Shown here: positions 6,780 to 13,383 of the stretch, in pieces | Layout: each line of letters starts with the position of its first letter | Position numbering within the stretch: the stretch's first letter is position 1 | Translations under genes and position numbers: made by a program | The notes under the pieces: model-generated | The model's input: the letters and a program-made list of their open reading frames with translations, nothing else | The model's database searches: none | Told to the model about the DNA's origin: nothing | Virus record (IMG/VR): IMGVR_UViG_3300046477_000628 | Coordinates: 1-64,000 of that record | Reading direction: 5' to 3' (one strand) | Length of the DNA: 64,000 nucleotides | Source of the DNA: a virus

Positions 6780-7245
6780 CGATTCCTCCCGTCAGCTCAA
6801 ACAGATGAATGTCTACCTTGCGTTTCTCTAGTTTGGTTACCACGAGTGGCCGAACCTGCCCATGCCAGTCAAGCCCACCGAGCCCGCATCCCAGCCTGGG
6901 GATCGCGATCTCGCGAAGGTCCAGTATCTCGATCACCTCGACCAGGTGGTCAAGGCCGTCGCTGATGTCCTTGAGCAGCGACTTGTCTCTCCAGTGCCGT
7001 TTGGTCGGGAAGTTGATGATCCACGCCGGGTAACCAGATCCGATCCCTGGCACGTTGGTGACAAAGACTCGGCCGGGGATCATCCGTTTTGCCTCGCACT
7101 CCTTTCGGTACAGGTCGAAGTTCTGCGGGAACTTGGCCTTGAACTGAGCCGCCAACCCAGCTCCGCAGACCCCGACGCAGTTGACGGGGTTCACGAGGGC
7201 CTCGAACTTGCGATCCAGAATGCTTCCGCTCCAACTCGTGATCAT
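6769..7245 (-). CDS. Macro-domain protein (ADP-ribose binding or hydrolysing)
   Basis: 158 residues from the ATG at 7245, which matches the usual N-terminus of the family; an ATG at 7293 would add 16 residues. Signatures are ALVNPVNCVGVCGAGLAAQF (residues 16-35), INFPTKRHWR, and PRLGCGLGGLDW near the C-terminus. They are typical of DarG/Poa1-like macro domains. These bind ADP-ribose, and many remove it from protein or DNA. In phages such domains can reverse host ADP-ribosylating defences such as DarT. Catalysis here is inferred, not shown. Confidence 0.88.
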   Translation of the reverse strand: MITSWSGSILDRKFEALVNPVNCVGVCGAGLAAQFKAKFPQNFDLYRKECEAKRMIPGRVFVTNVPGIGSGYPAWIINFPTKRHWRDKSLLKDISDGLDHLVEVIEILDLREIAIPRLGCGLGGLDWHGQVRPLVVTKLEKRKVDIHLFELTGGIGGV

Positions 7246-7295
7246 GAAAGTGTGTTCCGTTTTTGCTCTCAGGGTGACAGACCTGGGAGCCATTG

Positions 7296-7700
7296 ATGAA
7301 TCCGAACCAAATTCAATGGGTTACGGTTGGGTTCATGACCATGACGGCCATGTCTATCATCGGGTACGACCTGATGATATGGCGAGTGTTCGGCGTCGAG
7401 GCCACGGTTTCTCGCGTGTGGCTCCGTGCACACCAGGCGTACCCGGTGATCAGTTTGGTCATGGTTTTCGCCCTGGGCGTTCTCGTGGGTCACTTCTTCC
7501 TGCCACAGGATCAACTGAGGGTTAATACCCCGACCCCGACCCCGCCACCGACCACGACCTCGACCACGACCACGACCACGACCTCGACATCGACCCCGAC
7601 ATCGACCACGCCTTCCCGCCAGACCACGACCACGACCTCGACATCGACCTCGACATCGACCTCGCCTTCCAGCCAGACCACGACCTTGTTCTTTTCTTGA
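7296..7700 (+). CDS. Membrane protein with Thr/Ser/Pro-repeat tail
   Basis: 134 residues from the ATG at 7296 (GGGAG upstream), divergent from the macro-domain gene. Two transmembrane segments (about residues 8-29 and 47-67) flank an EATVSRVWLRAHQAYPVI segment. The second segment ends VGHFFLPQ, a pattern I associate with small phage membrane proteins. The last 60 residues are almost all Thr, Ser and Pro, encoded by a simple DNA repeat. A holin-like or envelope-modifying role is possible. Confidence 0.7.
   Translation: MNPNQIQWVTVGFMTMTAMSIIGYDLMIWRVFGVEATVSRVWLRAHQAYPVISLVMVFALGVLVGHFFLPQDQLRVNTPTPTPPPTTTSTTTTTTTSTSTPTSTTPSRQTTTTTSTSTSTSTSPSSQTTTLFFS
7540..7683 (+). repeat. ACC/ACG/TCG simple repeat
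   Basis: Imperfect tandem trinucleotide and hexanucleotide units (ACCACG, TCGACA, TCGACC) encode the Thr/Ser-rich tail of the membrane protein. Near-perfect repetition suggests expansion by slippage, and length variation between relatives would be expected. Confidence 0.85.
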
Positions 7701-7737
7701 CTGCTAACACTGCTTCATCCTCCTGTACTTGTGTGTG

Positions 7738-8001
7738 TTACTTGGCAACGGCCGCGAAACTTTCCACCATTCCGAGTTGCACAAACCATTCTTTGGAAGG
7801 AAGCGGCTGAGCGTCTTTCCACGTCTTGTCCGAGAATGCCCCGGTCTCGTAGACGATCTTCGCGTCCTGGAGAGCAACACAGGTGTTGTTGACGCCGATC
7901 AATTTCCCGGCGTAAATGTAGACGGCGCAGAACAGCACGACTTCTTCGCCGATGAGTTTGTCGAGCCCATCGCGTTCCACTTCTGTAACTAATCGCTTCA
8001 T
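7738..8001 (-). CDS. Conserved phage protein (VLFCAVYIYAGKL family)
   Basis: 87 residues, ATG at 8001 with AAGGAGA. VLFCAVYIYAGKLIGVN followed by ALQDAKIVYETGAF and KTWKDAQPLP is a strongly conserved pattern in small proteins of many phages and some bacteria. The family function is unknown to me. The fold looks like a small all-beta domain. Confidence 0.75.
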   Translation of the reverse strand: MKRLVTEVERDGLDKLIGEEVVLFCAVYIYAGKLIGVNNTCVALQDAKIVYETGAFSDKTWKDAQPLPSKEWFVQLGMVESFAAVAK

Positions 8002-8044
8002 CTTGAGAATCTCCTTGAAAAAACGGTTGAGTGTTGCATGCTTC

Positions 8045-8332
8045 TTAGGAACCAACAACAACAGGCATCTCGCCAACTTTGCCCGCGTACCCGATGAACC
8101 GCAGCCTGTTGCCAGGTACGGTCTCGTACACGTAGTACCTGGTTCCGCTGTCCGAAATAACCCAACTGTGTCGCGTCAGTTTGCACAGGGGAACCATGGA
8201 GTGCCCATCGTCGGGGCCACCCACGTATACGAAGTCCTTGGATAGGTCTTGGGGAACGTCGTTGGTCAGATCCTGGGGCACGTTGTTTGGCTTCGATCGC
8301 TTCAGGAAGTCGAAGATCTTCGTGACGCGCAC
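8045..8332 (-). CDS. Hypothetical protein
   Basis: 95 residues from a GTG at 8332; GGAGGA lies almost directly against the start, so initiation may be coupled to the upstream gene, which it overlaps by 31 nt. The C-terminal half (VYVGGPDDGHSM, then YYVYETVPGNRLRFIGYAG) reads as a small beta-domain with a GGPDDG motif common in phage mini-proteins. Confidence 0.65.
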   Translation of the reverse strand: MRVTKIFDFLKRSKPNNVPQDLTNDVPQDLSKDFVYVGGPDDGHSMVPLCKLTRHSWVISDSGTRYYVYETVPGNRLRFIGYAGKVGEMPVVVGS

Positions 8333-8598
8333 TCCTCCGGAAGTAGGGTGTCTATCTCTGCGGCACCCGCCTCGGTCACATGCACATAGTAGTCGCGACC
8401 TCCGTTAATCGTGTGGCCTCGCTTCATGAGGCCGAGTTCGATCAGTTTGGCGATGTCGGATTCGTGTTCACCGCCAACAGTTTCGCAGAAATAGTTGCGA
8501 AACGGCTTCTTGGCCCGACTCGATCCGAACAGCGAGTGGCGAAGGATCTCGCGTTGCGCTTTGGTTGTGGCGACATGGCCAGTCGATTTCTCGCTCAT
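8302..8598 (-). CDS. Conserved phage protein, winged-helix-like
   Basis: 98 residues whose ATG overlaps the thymidylate synthase stop (ATGA). AQREILRHSLFGSSRAKKPFRNYFC, then LIELGLMKRG and YYVHVTEAGAAEID, resembles a winged-helix architecture seen in conserved phage proteins. A regulatory or nucleic-acid-binding role is inferred. Coupling to the thymidylate synthase gene suggests co-expression. Confidence 0.65.
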   Translation of the reverse strand: MSEKSTGHVATTKAQREILRHSLFGSSRAKKPFRNYFCETVGGEHESDIAKLIELGLMKRGHTINGGRDYYVHVTEAGAAEIDTLLPEECASRRSSTS

Positions 8599-9485
8599 AC
8601 GGCGATCTCCGGTGCTGATTTCAGCGGCCCGTAGTGCTGGTAGTCATTCAACGCGAACATCTCTGGCACAAGGAGACGGCACTGGTCCACCGACAGGTCC
8701 GGAGCCAGGCTCTTGACTGCCCCGTAGACGGTCAGGTTAGGCCACGGCAGAGGCTCGCGGTCGATCTGCTCTAGGACCGCCTCGACCTGGTTGTCGTAGA
8801 TGTGGCAGTCGGCGATGTGCATGTAGATCACTCCTGGAGTCAATCCTGTGACCTCGCACAGGATGTGGTTCAAGAGAGCGTAGCTCGCGAGATTAAAAGG
8901 GAATCCGAAAAACATGTCTATGGATCGCCAGTGGCAGATCATGTCAAGGCGGCCGTTTACGGGTAGCACCTGCCAAAGTGTGTGGCACGGGGCTAGCCCC
9001 ATCTTGGGCACATCGGGTGCGTTCCAGGCCGAGACAACCAGCCGGCGTCGAGAACGATCGAATGGGTTCTCGTGGACTCTCTTGAGGTCATCAACCAGGC
9101 GTCCGATCTGGTCCCAGTCCTTGTAGTCGTGCGGTCCGTCCTCGTACTCCCATCTACGCCACTGGTATCCGTACACGGGTCCGACGTTTCCACGCTTGTC
9201 GGCCCACTGGTTCCAGATGCCGCATCCGAGGGTTCCGATGTTGGTGTCCCCGCGAAGGAACCACAGAAGTTCCTTGACCACCGAGACCCACTGGAGTTTC
9301 TTGGTCGTGATCGCCGGGAACCCAGTGCGCAGGTCGTGGATAAACTGGACGCCGACCAACGAGATCGCATGCGGTTGCCTCTGCTCTTTCTCCAGGAATG
9401 TGCCGGTTGGCACCTTCTCGCCGTAATCCAAGATGGATCGGAGCACGTGTTCGTAACTTGTGTTTTCTCGAGGAATCTCGATCAT
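8595..9485 (-). CDS. thyA: Thymidylate synthase
   Basis: 296 residues, close to the usual length. It makes dTMP from dUMP with methylene-tetrahydrofolate. The active-site Cys167 lies in LAPCHTLWQ (usual form PPCH); RSID (187-190) binds phosphate. GFPFNLASYALL carries the Asn that favours dUMP over dCMP. HIADCHIY replaces the common HxxGDxHLY. GGAGG precedes the ATG. Phage copies raise thymidine supply after infection. I see no other nucleotide-modifying enzyme beside it, so an unusual base is not implied. Confidence 0.95.
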   Translation of the reverse strand: MIEIPRENTSYEHVLRSILDYGEKVPTGTFLEKEQRQPHAISLVGVQFIHDLRTGFPAITTKKLQWVSVVKELLWFLRGDTNIGTLGCGIWNQWADKRGNVGPVYGYQWRRWEYEDGPHDYKDWDQIGRLVDDLKRVHENPFDRSRRRLVVSAWNAPDVPKMGLAPCHTLWQVLPVNGRLDMICHWRSIDMFFGFPFNLASYALLNHILCEVTGLTPGVIYMHIADCHIYDNQVEAVLEQIDREPLPWPNLTVYGAVKSLAPDLSVDQCRLLVPEMFALNDYQHYGPLKSAPEIAV

Positions 9486-9619
9486 CCTAGCATCCTCCTG
9501 GCGAATCTCGCCTGTCGATATTGAGCGTACCAGAGCCGTTTTGATTGCAGAGAAGAATGGCGACGCCGCCGGGTTCCACCGATCAGCACAGCGATCGATC
9601 GTAGGTCGTTCACAAGCAT
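9482..9619 (-). CDS. 45-residue Arg-rich protein
   Basis: A tiny frame fits between two genes. The ATG at 9619 has GGGAGGG upstream and lies inside the end of the preceding gene. The TGA overlaps the thymidylate synthase ATG (ATGA). The product has 12 Arg among 45 residues, including RRRR, and no acidic cluster. The tight coupling at both ends makes it a likely real gene. A nucleic-acid-binding role is speculative. Confidence 0.6.
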   Translation of the reverse strand: MLVNDLRSIAVLIGGTRRRRHSSLQSKRLWYAQYRQARFARRMLG

Positions 9620-9840
9620 GTTCCCTCCCACATCATTGCCCCGAGATCGGTCATGTCAACAACGGCCTCTGCGACCGTCGGCACCTCGGCAGGCCCTGGC
9701 TTGTAGGCGTTGAGGGCTTCGTGCATCGCCTGCGCCATCGACTCCCACAGATCGGCGTCCTGGATGTCCTGTGCGGCGTCCATGACCCCCAGGATTTTGA
9801 ATCGAGATTCGCACATCCTACGCGTGTAATCCTTCCCCAT
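9610..9840 (-). CDS. Small hypothetical protein
   Basis: 76 residues, ATG at 9840 with GGAGG upstream, overlapping the end of the winged-helix gene by 23 nt. It is mostly helical (CESRFKILGVMDAAQDIQ, then LWESMAQAMHEALNAY). The acidic C-terminus contains a VVDMTDLGAMMWEG stretch. No family recognised. Confidence 0.6.
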   Translation of the reverse strand: MGKDYTRRMCESRFKILGVMDAAQDIQDADLWESMAQAMHEALNAYKPGPAEVPTVAEAVVDMTDLGAMMWEGTCL

Positions 9841-10405
9841 CGGCGAGCCTCCATCGGACTCTCCCTTTGACGCCTGCTCTGGACACGAGTCCGTCTGCCC
9901 TGAGCTTCCCGAGAACTTTGCGAGCCGCCATCGCTTTGCTGACCGTGCCCCACAGTGCAAGAGATACTTGCCTTGCAGACATAGGCTTTTGGCCGCGGAG
10001 GACCTCTATGGCCTTGGCGCTGATCGGAACCATGGAGGCTGACGGATCGACGATCTTTGACAATGTATCCGCGAGCGCGGGTGGTCCTTGTGGGACCACT
10101 GGAGGCGTCTCGTCTCTCATCCAGGCATCGTTGATCCACGCGAGCGCCTTGGACCACGCCTTGGCTTCCGTGCGAGCCCTGGACGCAACTTGGCAGTCTA
10201 TCCATATCTCAGCGTAGTATTTCGAGAAGTAGCTGGCGTATCGGCATTCGGCCCCAGGGTGCCGATCGAGAACCCGTGTTTCGTCATCGGTCGGGACGAA
10301 CGGTGGACGACTGCGGAGCCAGAGTTCCGCCACAACAAGTCCAGCGAGCCCGACCCCGATCCCTCGGGACTCCGCGAAATCCTCTATGGATTCAGTTGCC
10401 TGCAC
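9818..10405 (-). CDS. C-terminal winged-helix protein
   Basis: 195 residues from a GTG at 10405 with GGGAGG upstream. The C-terminal 60 residues (MSARQVSLALWG, AARKVLGKLRADGLV, RVRWRLAD) fit a winged-helix DNA-binding domain. The N-terminal part has a conserved-looking YFSKYYAEIWIDC block. It could be a regulator or replication accessory protein. Confidence 0.6.
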   Translation of the reverse strand: MQATESIEDFAESRGIGVGLAGLVVAELWLRSRPPFVPTDDETRVLDRHPGAECRYASYFSKYYAEIWIDCQVASRARTEAKAWSKALAWINDAWMRDETPPVVPQGPPALADTLSKIVDPSASMVPISAKAIEVLRGQKPMSARQVSLALWGTVSKAMAARKVLGKLRADGLVSRAGVKGRVRWRLADGEGLHA

Positions 10406-10611
10406 TCTTTGGCCTCCCTGGCGGCGATTGCGGCGTTCATGTCGGCCAGACACTGTTTCAGCGACACAGGGTAGCACCCGCCGGCCAATGTTTTGTAGGC
10501 GTCGCGAATCCTCTTTTGGTGCAATAGCGACCCCTCTTGGCAGCCGGTGCTCAAGGCGAGCCTGCGGGCATTCTCTAGAGTCAATACGTCAGGGTGATGG
10601 TCGCAGGTCAT
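10384..10611 (-). CDS. Small hypothetical protein, helical
   Basis: 75 residues. The ATG at 10611 sits in a TGATG overlap with the previous stop and has GGGAG upstream. It starts MTCDHHPDVLTLENARRL and ends in a helix with EAKECRQ. Two Cys and a His pair at the N-terminus could bind metal. Unknown function. Confidence 0.6.
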   Translation of the reverse strand: MTCDHHPDVLTLENARRLALSTGCQEGSLLHQKRIRDAYKTLAGGCYPVSLKQCLADMNAAIAAREAKECRQLNP

Positions 10612-10862
10612 CAGAATATCTCCCATGGGTTCTTCGTGTACTCCTCGATCACGCCCTTCTTGCAGTCTTCCAGCGACTGGTAACTGCCGCCATTGGAGAG
10701 CGAGTTGTACCCGCCGCCGTACCAGTACCATTGATCTGGGCTCTCGCCCTGCTGGACAGTGGCAATCTTCCTGCGGTCCAATCGGCACTCGAACGACGGA
10801 ACAAGCCGCATGCGGCCTTCGTACCCCCATCCTTTGCGCCAGTAGAAACGTGGCTTAGGCAT
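10611..10862 (-). CDS. Small hypothetical protein
   Basis: 83 residues with an ATG at 10862, AAGGAG upstream and an 8-nt overlap with the upstream gene. The Arg-rich N-terminus (RFYWRKGWGYEGRMR) precedes a Tyr/Gly-rich middle (WYWYGGGYNS) and an acidic helix. No family recognised. Confidence 0.6.
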   Translation of the reverse strand: MPKPRFYWRKGWGYEGRMRLVPSFECRLDRRKIATVQQGESPDQWYWYGGGYNSLSNGGSYQSLEDCKKGVIEEYTKNPWEIF

Positions 10863-11349
10863 CTTTGTCAGTCTCCTTGTTGACTTCCTGAGTCGAGAGA
10901 GTCATGGTGATCGGTTGCCCGTCAAACATGAGACGTGAGGCTCCTACGTTTGGCTGGATCGGCTGATTCCAGAACTCGCTGACCGTTTTCTTGACCACTG
11001 TGTCAATGATGGCCTCGATGTCGGCGCGCGAATATCGGTCAGACTCCTCTGCAAATGCCCTGAAGAACTTCGGATTCGCGTCTTCCGGAAGGTCGCCGAC
11101 ATCCTTCAGGAACGCCACGATGTCTTCCTTGAGTTTCTCGCCGACGATATCGACGTGCTGAAGAATATAGAGCGACTCTCCAAGGAGTTTGACGGCCCTC
11201 GGGTAGTTGTTGGCTGCGTGAACCGCGTAGTCGCGAAGTTCGCTGTTTCGCATCGCATCGCAGTAGGCGACGATGTATCCTGGTGAATCATGGATTCCTT
11301 GCGCGTCGTACGGCTTCCACGGCAAGGGGAACTCTTTCGGTGCTTTCAC
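10855..11349 (-). CDS. Hypothetical helical protein
   Basis: 164 residues from a GTG at 11349, which overlaps the upstream stop and has AGGAG. The YIVAYCDAM segment, the AANNYPRAVKLLGE helix and a long central helix around residues 60-120 look like a soluble alpha-helical protein. It is one of the longer unknowns in the operon. No catalytic motif was seen. Confidence 0.65.
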   Translation of the reverse strand: MKAPKEFPLPWKPYDAQGIHDSPGYIVAYCDAMRNSELRDYAVHAANNYPRAVKLLGESLYILQHVDIVGEKLKEDIVAFLKDVGDLPEDANPKFFRAFAEESDRYSRADIEAIIDTVVKKTVSEFWNQPIQPNVGASRLMFDGQPITMTLSTQEVNKETDKDA

Positions 11350-11570
11350 TAGCTTTTCTCCTGTGGTTTCCGACGGAAACTTTTCTCAAACTCAGCGATC
11401 CGGCGATCCGTGAGTTCGTCCAGTTCTTCTTGGGTCGGCGGTGGCGCATCGCTGGTCCGCACGCACCGCCCGCACACCCATCCGTGTTCTACGTATGACC
11501 AGTCCATAGGTTCTTGCTCAAGTACCTCGCCGCAGCGTCGGCACCACGGGGCTTCAGGCGCGTATATCAT
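11349..11570 (-). CDS. Zinc-finger mini-protein
   Basis: 73 residues. The ATG at 11570 overlaps the previous stop (ATGA). CRRCGEVL and CGRC, about 20 residues apart, make a treble-clef or zinc-ribbon fold. They are followed by the TQEELDELTDRRIAEFEKSF helix. The palindrome at 11366-11380 lies in its last codons. It may be an adaptor or nucleic-acid-binding protein. Confidence 0.65.
   Translation of the reverse strand: MIYAPEAPWCRRCGEVLEQEPMDWSYVEHGWVCGRCVRTSDAPPPTQEELDELTDRRIAEFEKSFRRKPQEKS
11366..11380. repeat. 15-bp palindrome, copy 1
   Basis: GTTTCCGACGGAAAC, two 7-bp arms around one central base, inside the end of the 11349-11570 gene. Other copies are at 22643, 27540 and 41931. A shared binding site for a protein is one explanation. 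Confidence 0.75.
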
Positions 11571-11821
11571 GGGTTCACTGGAACCCGTCCGAGCATCGAC
11601 GAGTGACGAAACAGGCACGACATCACCTTGACTCCGGTGGGCAGGGGATGGTCAAGCGTGTACGTCTCGTACATGGTTTGCTGCAAATCATCTGCATCAA
11701 ACTGAATCGTCTCTTGCAGGCGAGGAACACGGAACTCCGTGTGCTTCCCATGTCCCATGTTTAGCAGCAAGTTGTTCCATGGGCCACCGACGAAAAGGTA
11801 CCATTTGTCGCTGAGAGCCAT
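11567..11821 (-). CDS. Small hypothetical protein
   Basis: 84 residues from an ATG at 11821 with GGAG upstream, 18 nt after the recombinase stop and in the same frame. KWYLFVGGPWNNLLLNMG at the N-terminus and PRLQETIQFDADDLQQTMYETYTL in the middle resemble a small phage beta-domain protein with a GGPWNN motif. It stands directly below the recombinase. Confidence 0.65.
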   Translation of the reverse strand: MALSDKWYLFVGGPWNNLLLNMGHGKHTEFRVPRLQETIQFDADDLQQTMYETYTLDHPLPTGVKVMSCLFRHSSMLGRVPVNP

Positions 11822-11839
11822 TCGTGGGTCTCCGGGTGC

Positions 11840-12562
11840 CTAGAGGATGTTCGCTTTCAGAATCCGCTGGACCGACATCTTGTGCCATCGGCCAACGATG
11901 ACACGTCCATCCTTGCGTACGACACCCTTGTTCTTGGTCGAGATCCCGTCTTCGTTTAGTCGGTCGGCGATCTCTTTGAGAGACAAGCCTTCTCGACGCA
12001 GCCGCCGTGCGATGCGTGCGATTTCCATTTCACCAGGATTGTCGAGCAAGGTTTTGCCGTTCTCGGCAAGTTTTTTACCAAACGGGACAGAACCAGTTCG
12101 CTCGCCGCGAATCTTCTTGGCCTTAAGGGCTGAAATGGTTCTGACTTTGATGATGAGCCGCTCGTACTCGCCGAAAGCATCGACGATTCGGCGCATCAGC
12201 ACGTCGGTTGGGCTGTCGCTTTCGGTGCCTTCGCCGGCCGCAGAGATAATTCGGGCACCTTTTCGCCGAACTGCGGCTTCGATCATTGCGACGATGATCG
12301 GGTCTCTGCCGAGCCGGTCTCGCTTGGCGACGATCAGGATGTCGCCTTTTTCGAGGCAGGAGATCGCCTCGAATAACTCTGGCCGATCTTCGAGCGGTGA
12401 CACCGAACTCACTCCGGCGTCTTCGGTGGCGAAAATCCTCACCAGCTCAACGCCGAGGCGATCGGCGCACGCCTTGATGACGTCGTCCTGGGCGTTCATG
12501 CCAGCGCCAGATTCAGCCTGACTGTCTTTGCTGACCCTCTTGTATCCGATTGCTTTGCACAT
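11840..12562 (-). CDS. Serine recombinase (resolvase/invertase family)
   Basis: 240 residues starting at the ATG at 12562 (GGAG upstream). The N-terminal resolvase domain has the nucleophile Ser11 in YKRVSKDSQ. It also has Arg-rich catalytic-pocket segments (AKRDRLGRDP near residue 80, EYERLIIKVRT near residue 130). The C-terminal part (about 165-240) has the ARRLRREGLSLKEIADRLN helix-turn-helix and a terminal SVQRILKAN motif. It is far shorter than large serine integrases, so it may resolve, invert or integrate. The catalytic pattern looks complete. Confidence 0.9.
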   Translation of the reverse strand: MCKAIGYKRVSKDSQAESGAGMNAQDDVIKACADRLGVELVRIFATEDAGVSSVSPLEDRPELFEAISCLEKGDILIVAKRDRLGRDPIIVAMIEAAVRRKGARIISAAGEGTESDSPTDVLMRRIVDAFGEYERLIIKVRTISALKAKKIRGERTGSVPFGKKLAENGKTLLDNPGEMEIARIARRLRREGLSLKEIADRLNEDGISTKNKGVVRKDGRVIVGRWHKMSVQRILKANIL

Positions 12563-12705
12563 CGCTTGACTCCTGCCTAGCGTTCGTGATCCATATCCTG
12601 AATTTAACCTGGATTCGTAATTCCGCAAGAGCAATCTTCAAAAAATACCCAAAGTTTCCGAAATCGGCCAATCAACGGGGAGAAACTGTTCACCGGAGGA
12701 CGGTC
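12563..12705. promoter_or_regulatory. Divergent promoter region
   Basis: 143 bp separating the two main transcription units, recombinase leftward and terminase rightward. It is AT-richer than its surroundings and holds TTTAACC, TTGCGG and AAAAAATA elements, but I cannot fix a confident -35/-10 pair. Recombination sites for the serine recombinase might also lie here. GGAGG before the GTG at 12706 defines the terminase ribosome binding site. Confidence 0.5.
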
Positions 12706-13383
12706 GTGAAAGAGCCTTGGCAGCCGATTAAAGGCGAAACATCAAGAAGTTACGCTGCGTTTATTTTTTACAGAGACTCAGGACCTGGGCGCAATATCGA
12801 GGATCTCCGGGTCCAGTTTGACGAGCAATTCAACTGCGTCTCGAATGTCGCCGGTTTGCGAAAATGGAGTCGCAAATTCAAGTGGGACGATCGATGTCTC
12901 GCTTGGGAAGCCCGGCTGGCTGAGAAAAAAGCCAGCACTGAATTGCGGACCCAGGAGAGGTCGGCGATCCGGCGTGCTGCCGACCGAGAGCGACGTATTG
13001 ACGCCAATCTGCATGTGGCAGACTTGCTCCGTGACAAGGTGCACGAGATGCTCCGCACCCCCACGACGCGCGTCATCGAGGACTCCAAGACCACCAACGA
13101 GGACGGGACCATCACCTACCACTCGGTGGTGATGGAGCCAGCGAAGTGGCAGTTGCGAGACATCGCGGTGCTGGCCAAGACAGCCTGCGAACTGGAGTGC
13201 GTCGATCTGCTCAACGAGGGCAACAAGGCCCAGTTCGACCCATCGGAAGAGACGATCGAGGAAGCACAGCGGAAACTTGCCCAGTTCCGCCAGGAGCAGT
13301 TGAAGTCCCTGGAGAGCATCGAACTGAATCCGCCCGGCACCTCAGTCAACCCGATCGAAGTGCCAGTGAGGGAATCAGTGTGA
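12706..13383 (+). CDS. terS: Terminase small subunit (probable)
   Basis: 225 residues from a GTG at 12706 preceded by GGAGG. The N-terminus (WQPIKGETSRSYAAFIFYRDSG) and the W-S-x-K-F-x-W block followed by RCLAWEARLAEKK resemble small terminase and DNA-recognition proteins with a helix-turn-helix. A long charged helix follows. The GTGA overlap with the large subunit gene confirms pairing. It would recognise the packaging site and present DNA to the motor. Confidence 0.75.
   Translation: MKEPWQPIKGETSRSYAAFIFYRDSGPGRNIEDLRVQFDEQFNCVSNVAGLRKWSRKFKWDDRCLAWEARLAEKKASTELRTQERSAIRRAADRERRIDANLHVADLLRDKVHEMLRTPTTRVIEDSKTTNEDGTITYHSVVMEPAKWQLRDIAVLAKTACELECVDLLNEGNKAQFDPSEETIEEAQRKLAQFRQEQLKSLESIELNPPGTSVNPIEVPVRESV

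Noticed and set aside
7500-7700. CRISPR-like repeat array.
   Set aside because: Units are 3 to 6 bases without spacers; a simple coding repeat.
7522-7710. Antisense Ser/Arg/Trp-repeat frame.
   Set aside because: Antisense reading of the simple repeat in the membrane protein gene.
11822-12562. Fusion of the recombinase to the next protein by TAG readthrough.
   Set aside because: The two are in the same frame, but the next gene has its own ribosome site and start, and TAG is used as a stop elsewhere.
13146-13379. N-terminal extension of the large terminase.
   Set aside because: This part overlaps the small subunit in another frame and has no homology to terminases; the GTG at 13380 has a coupled start.
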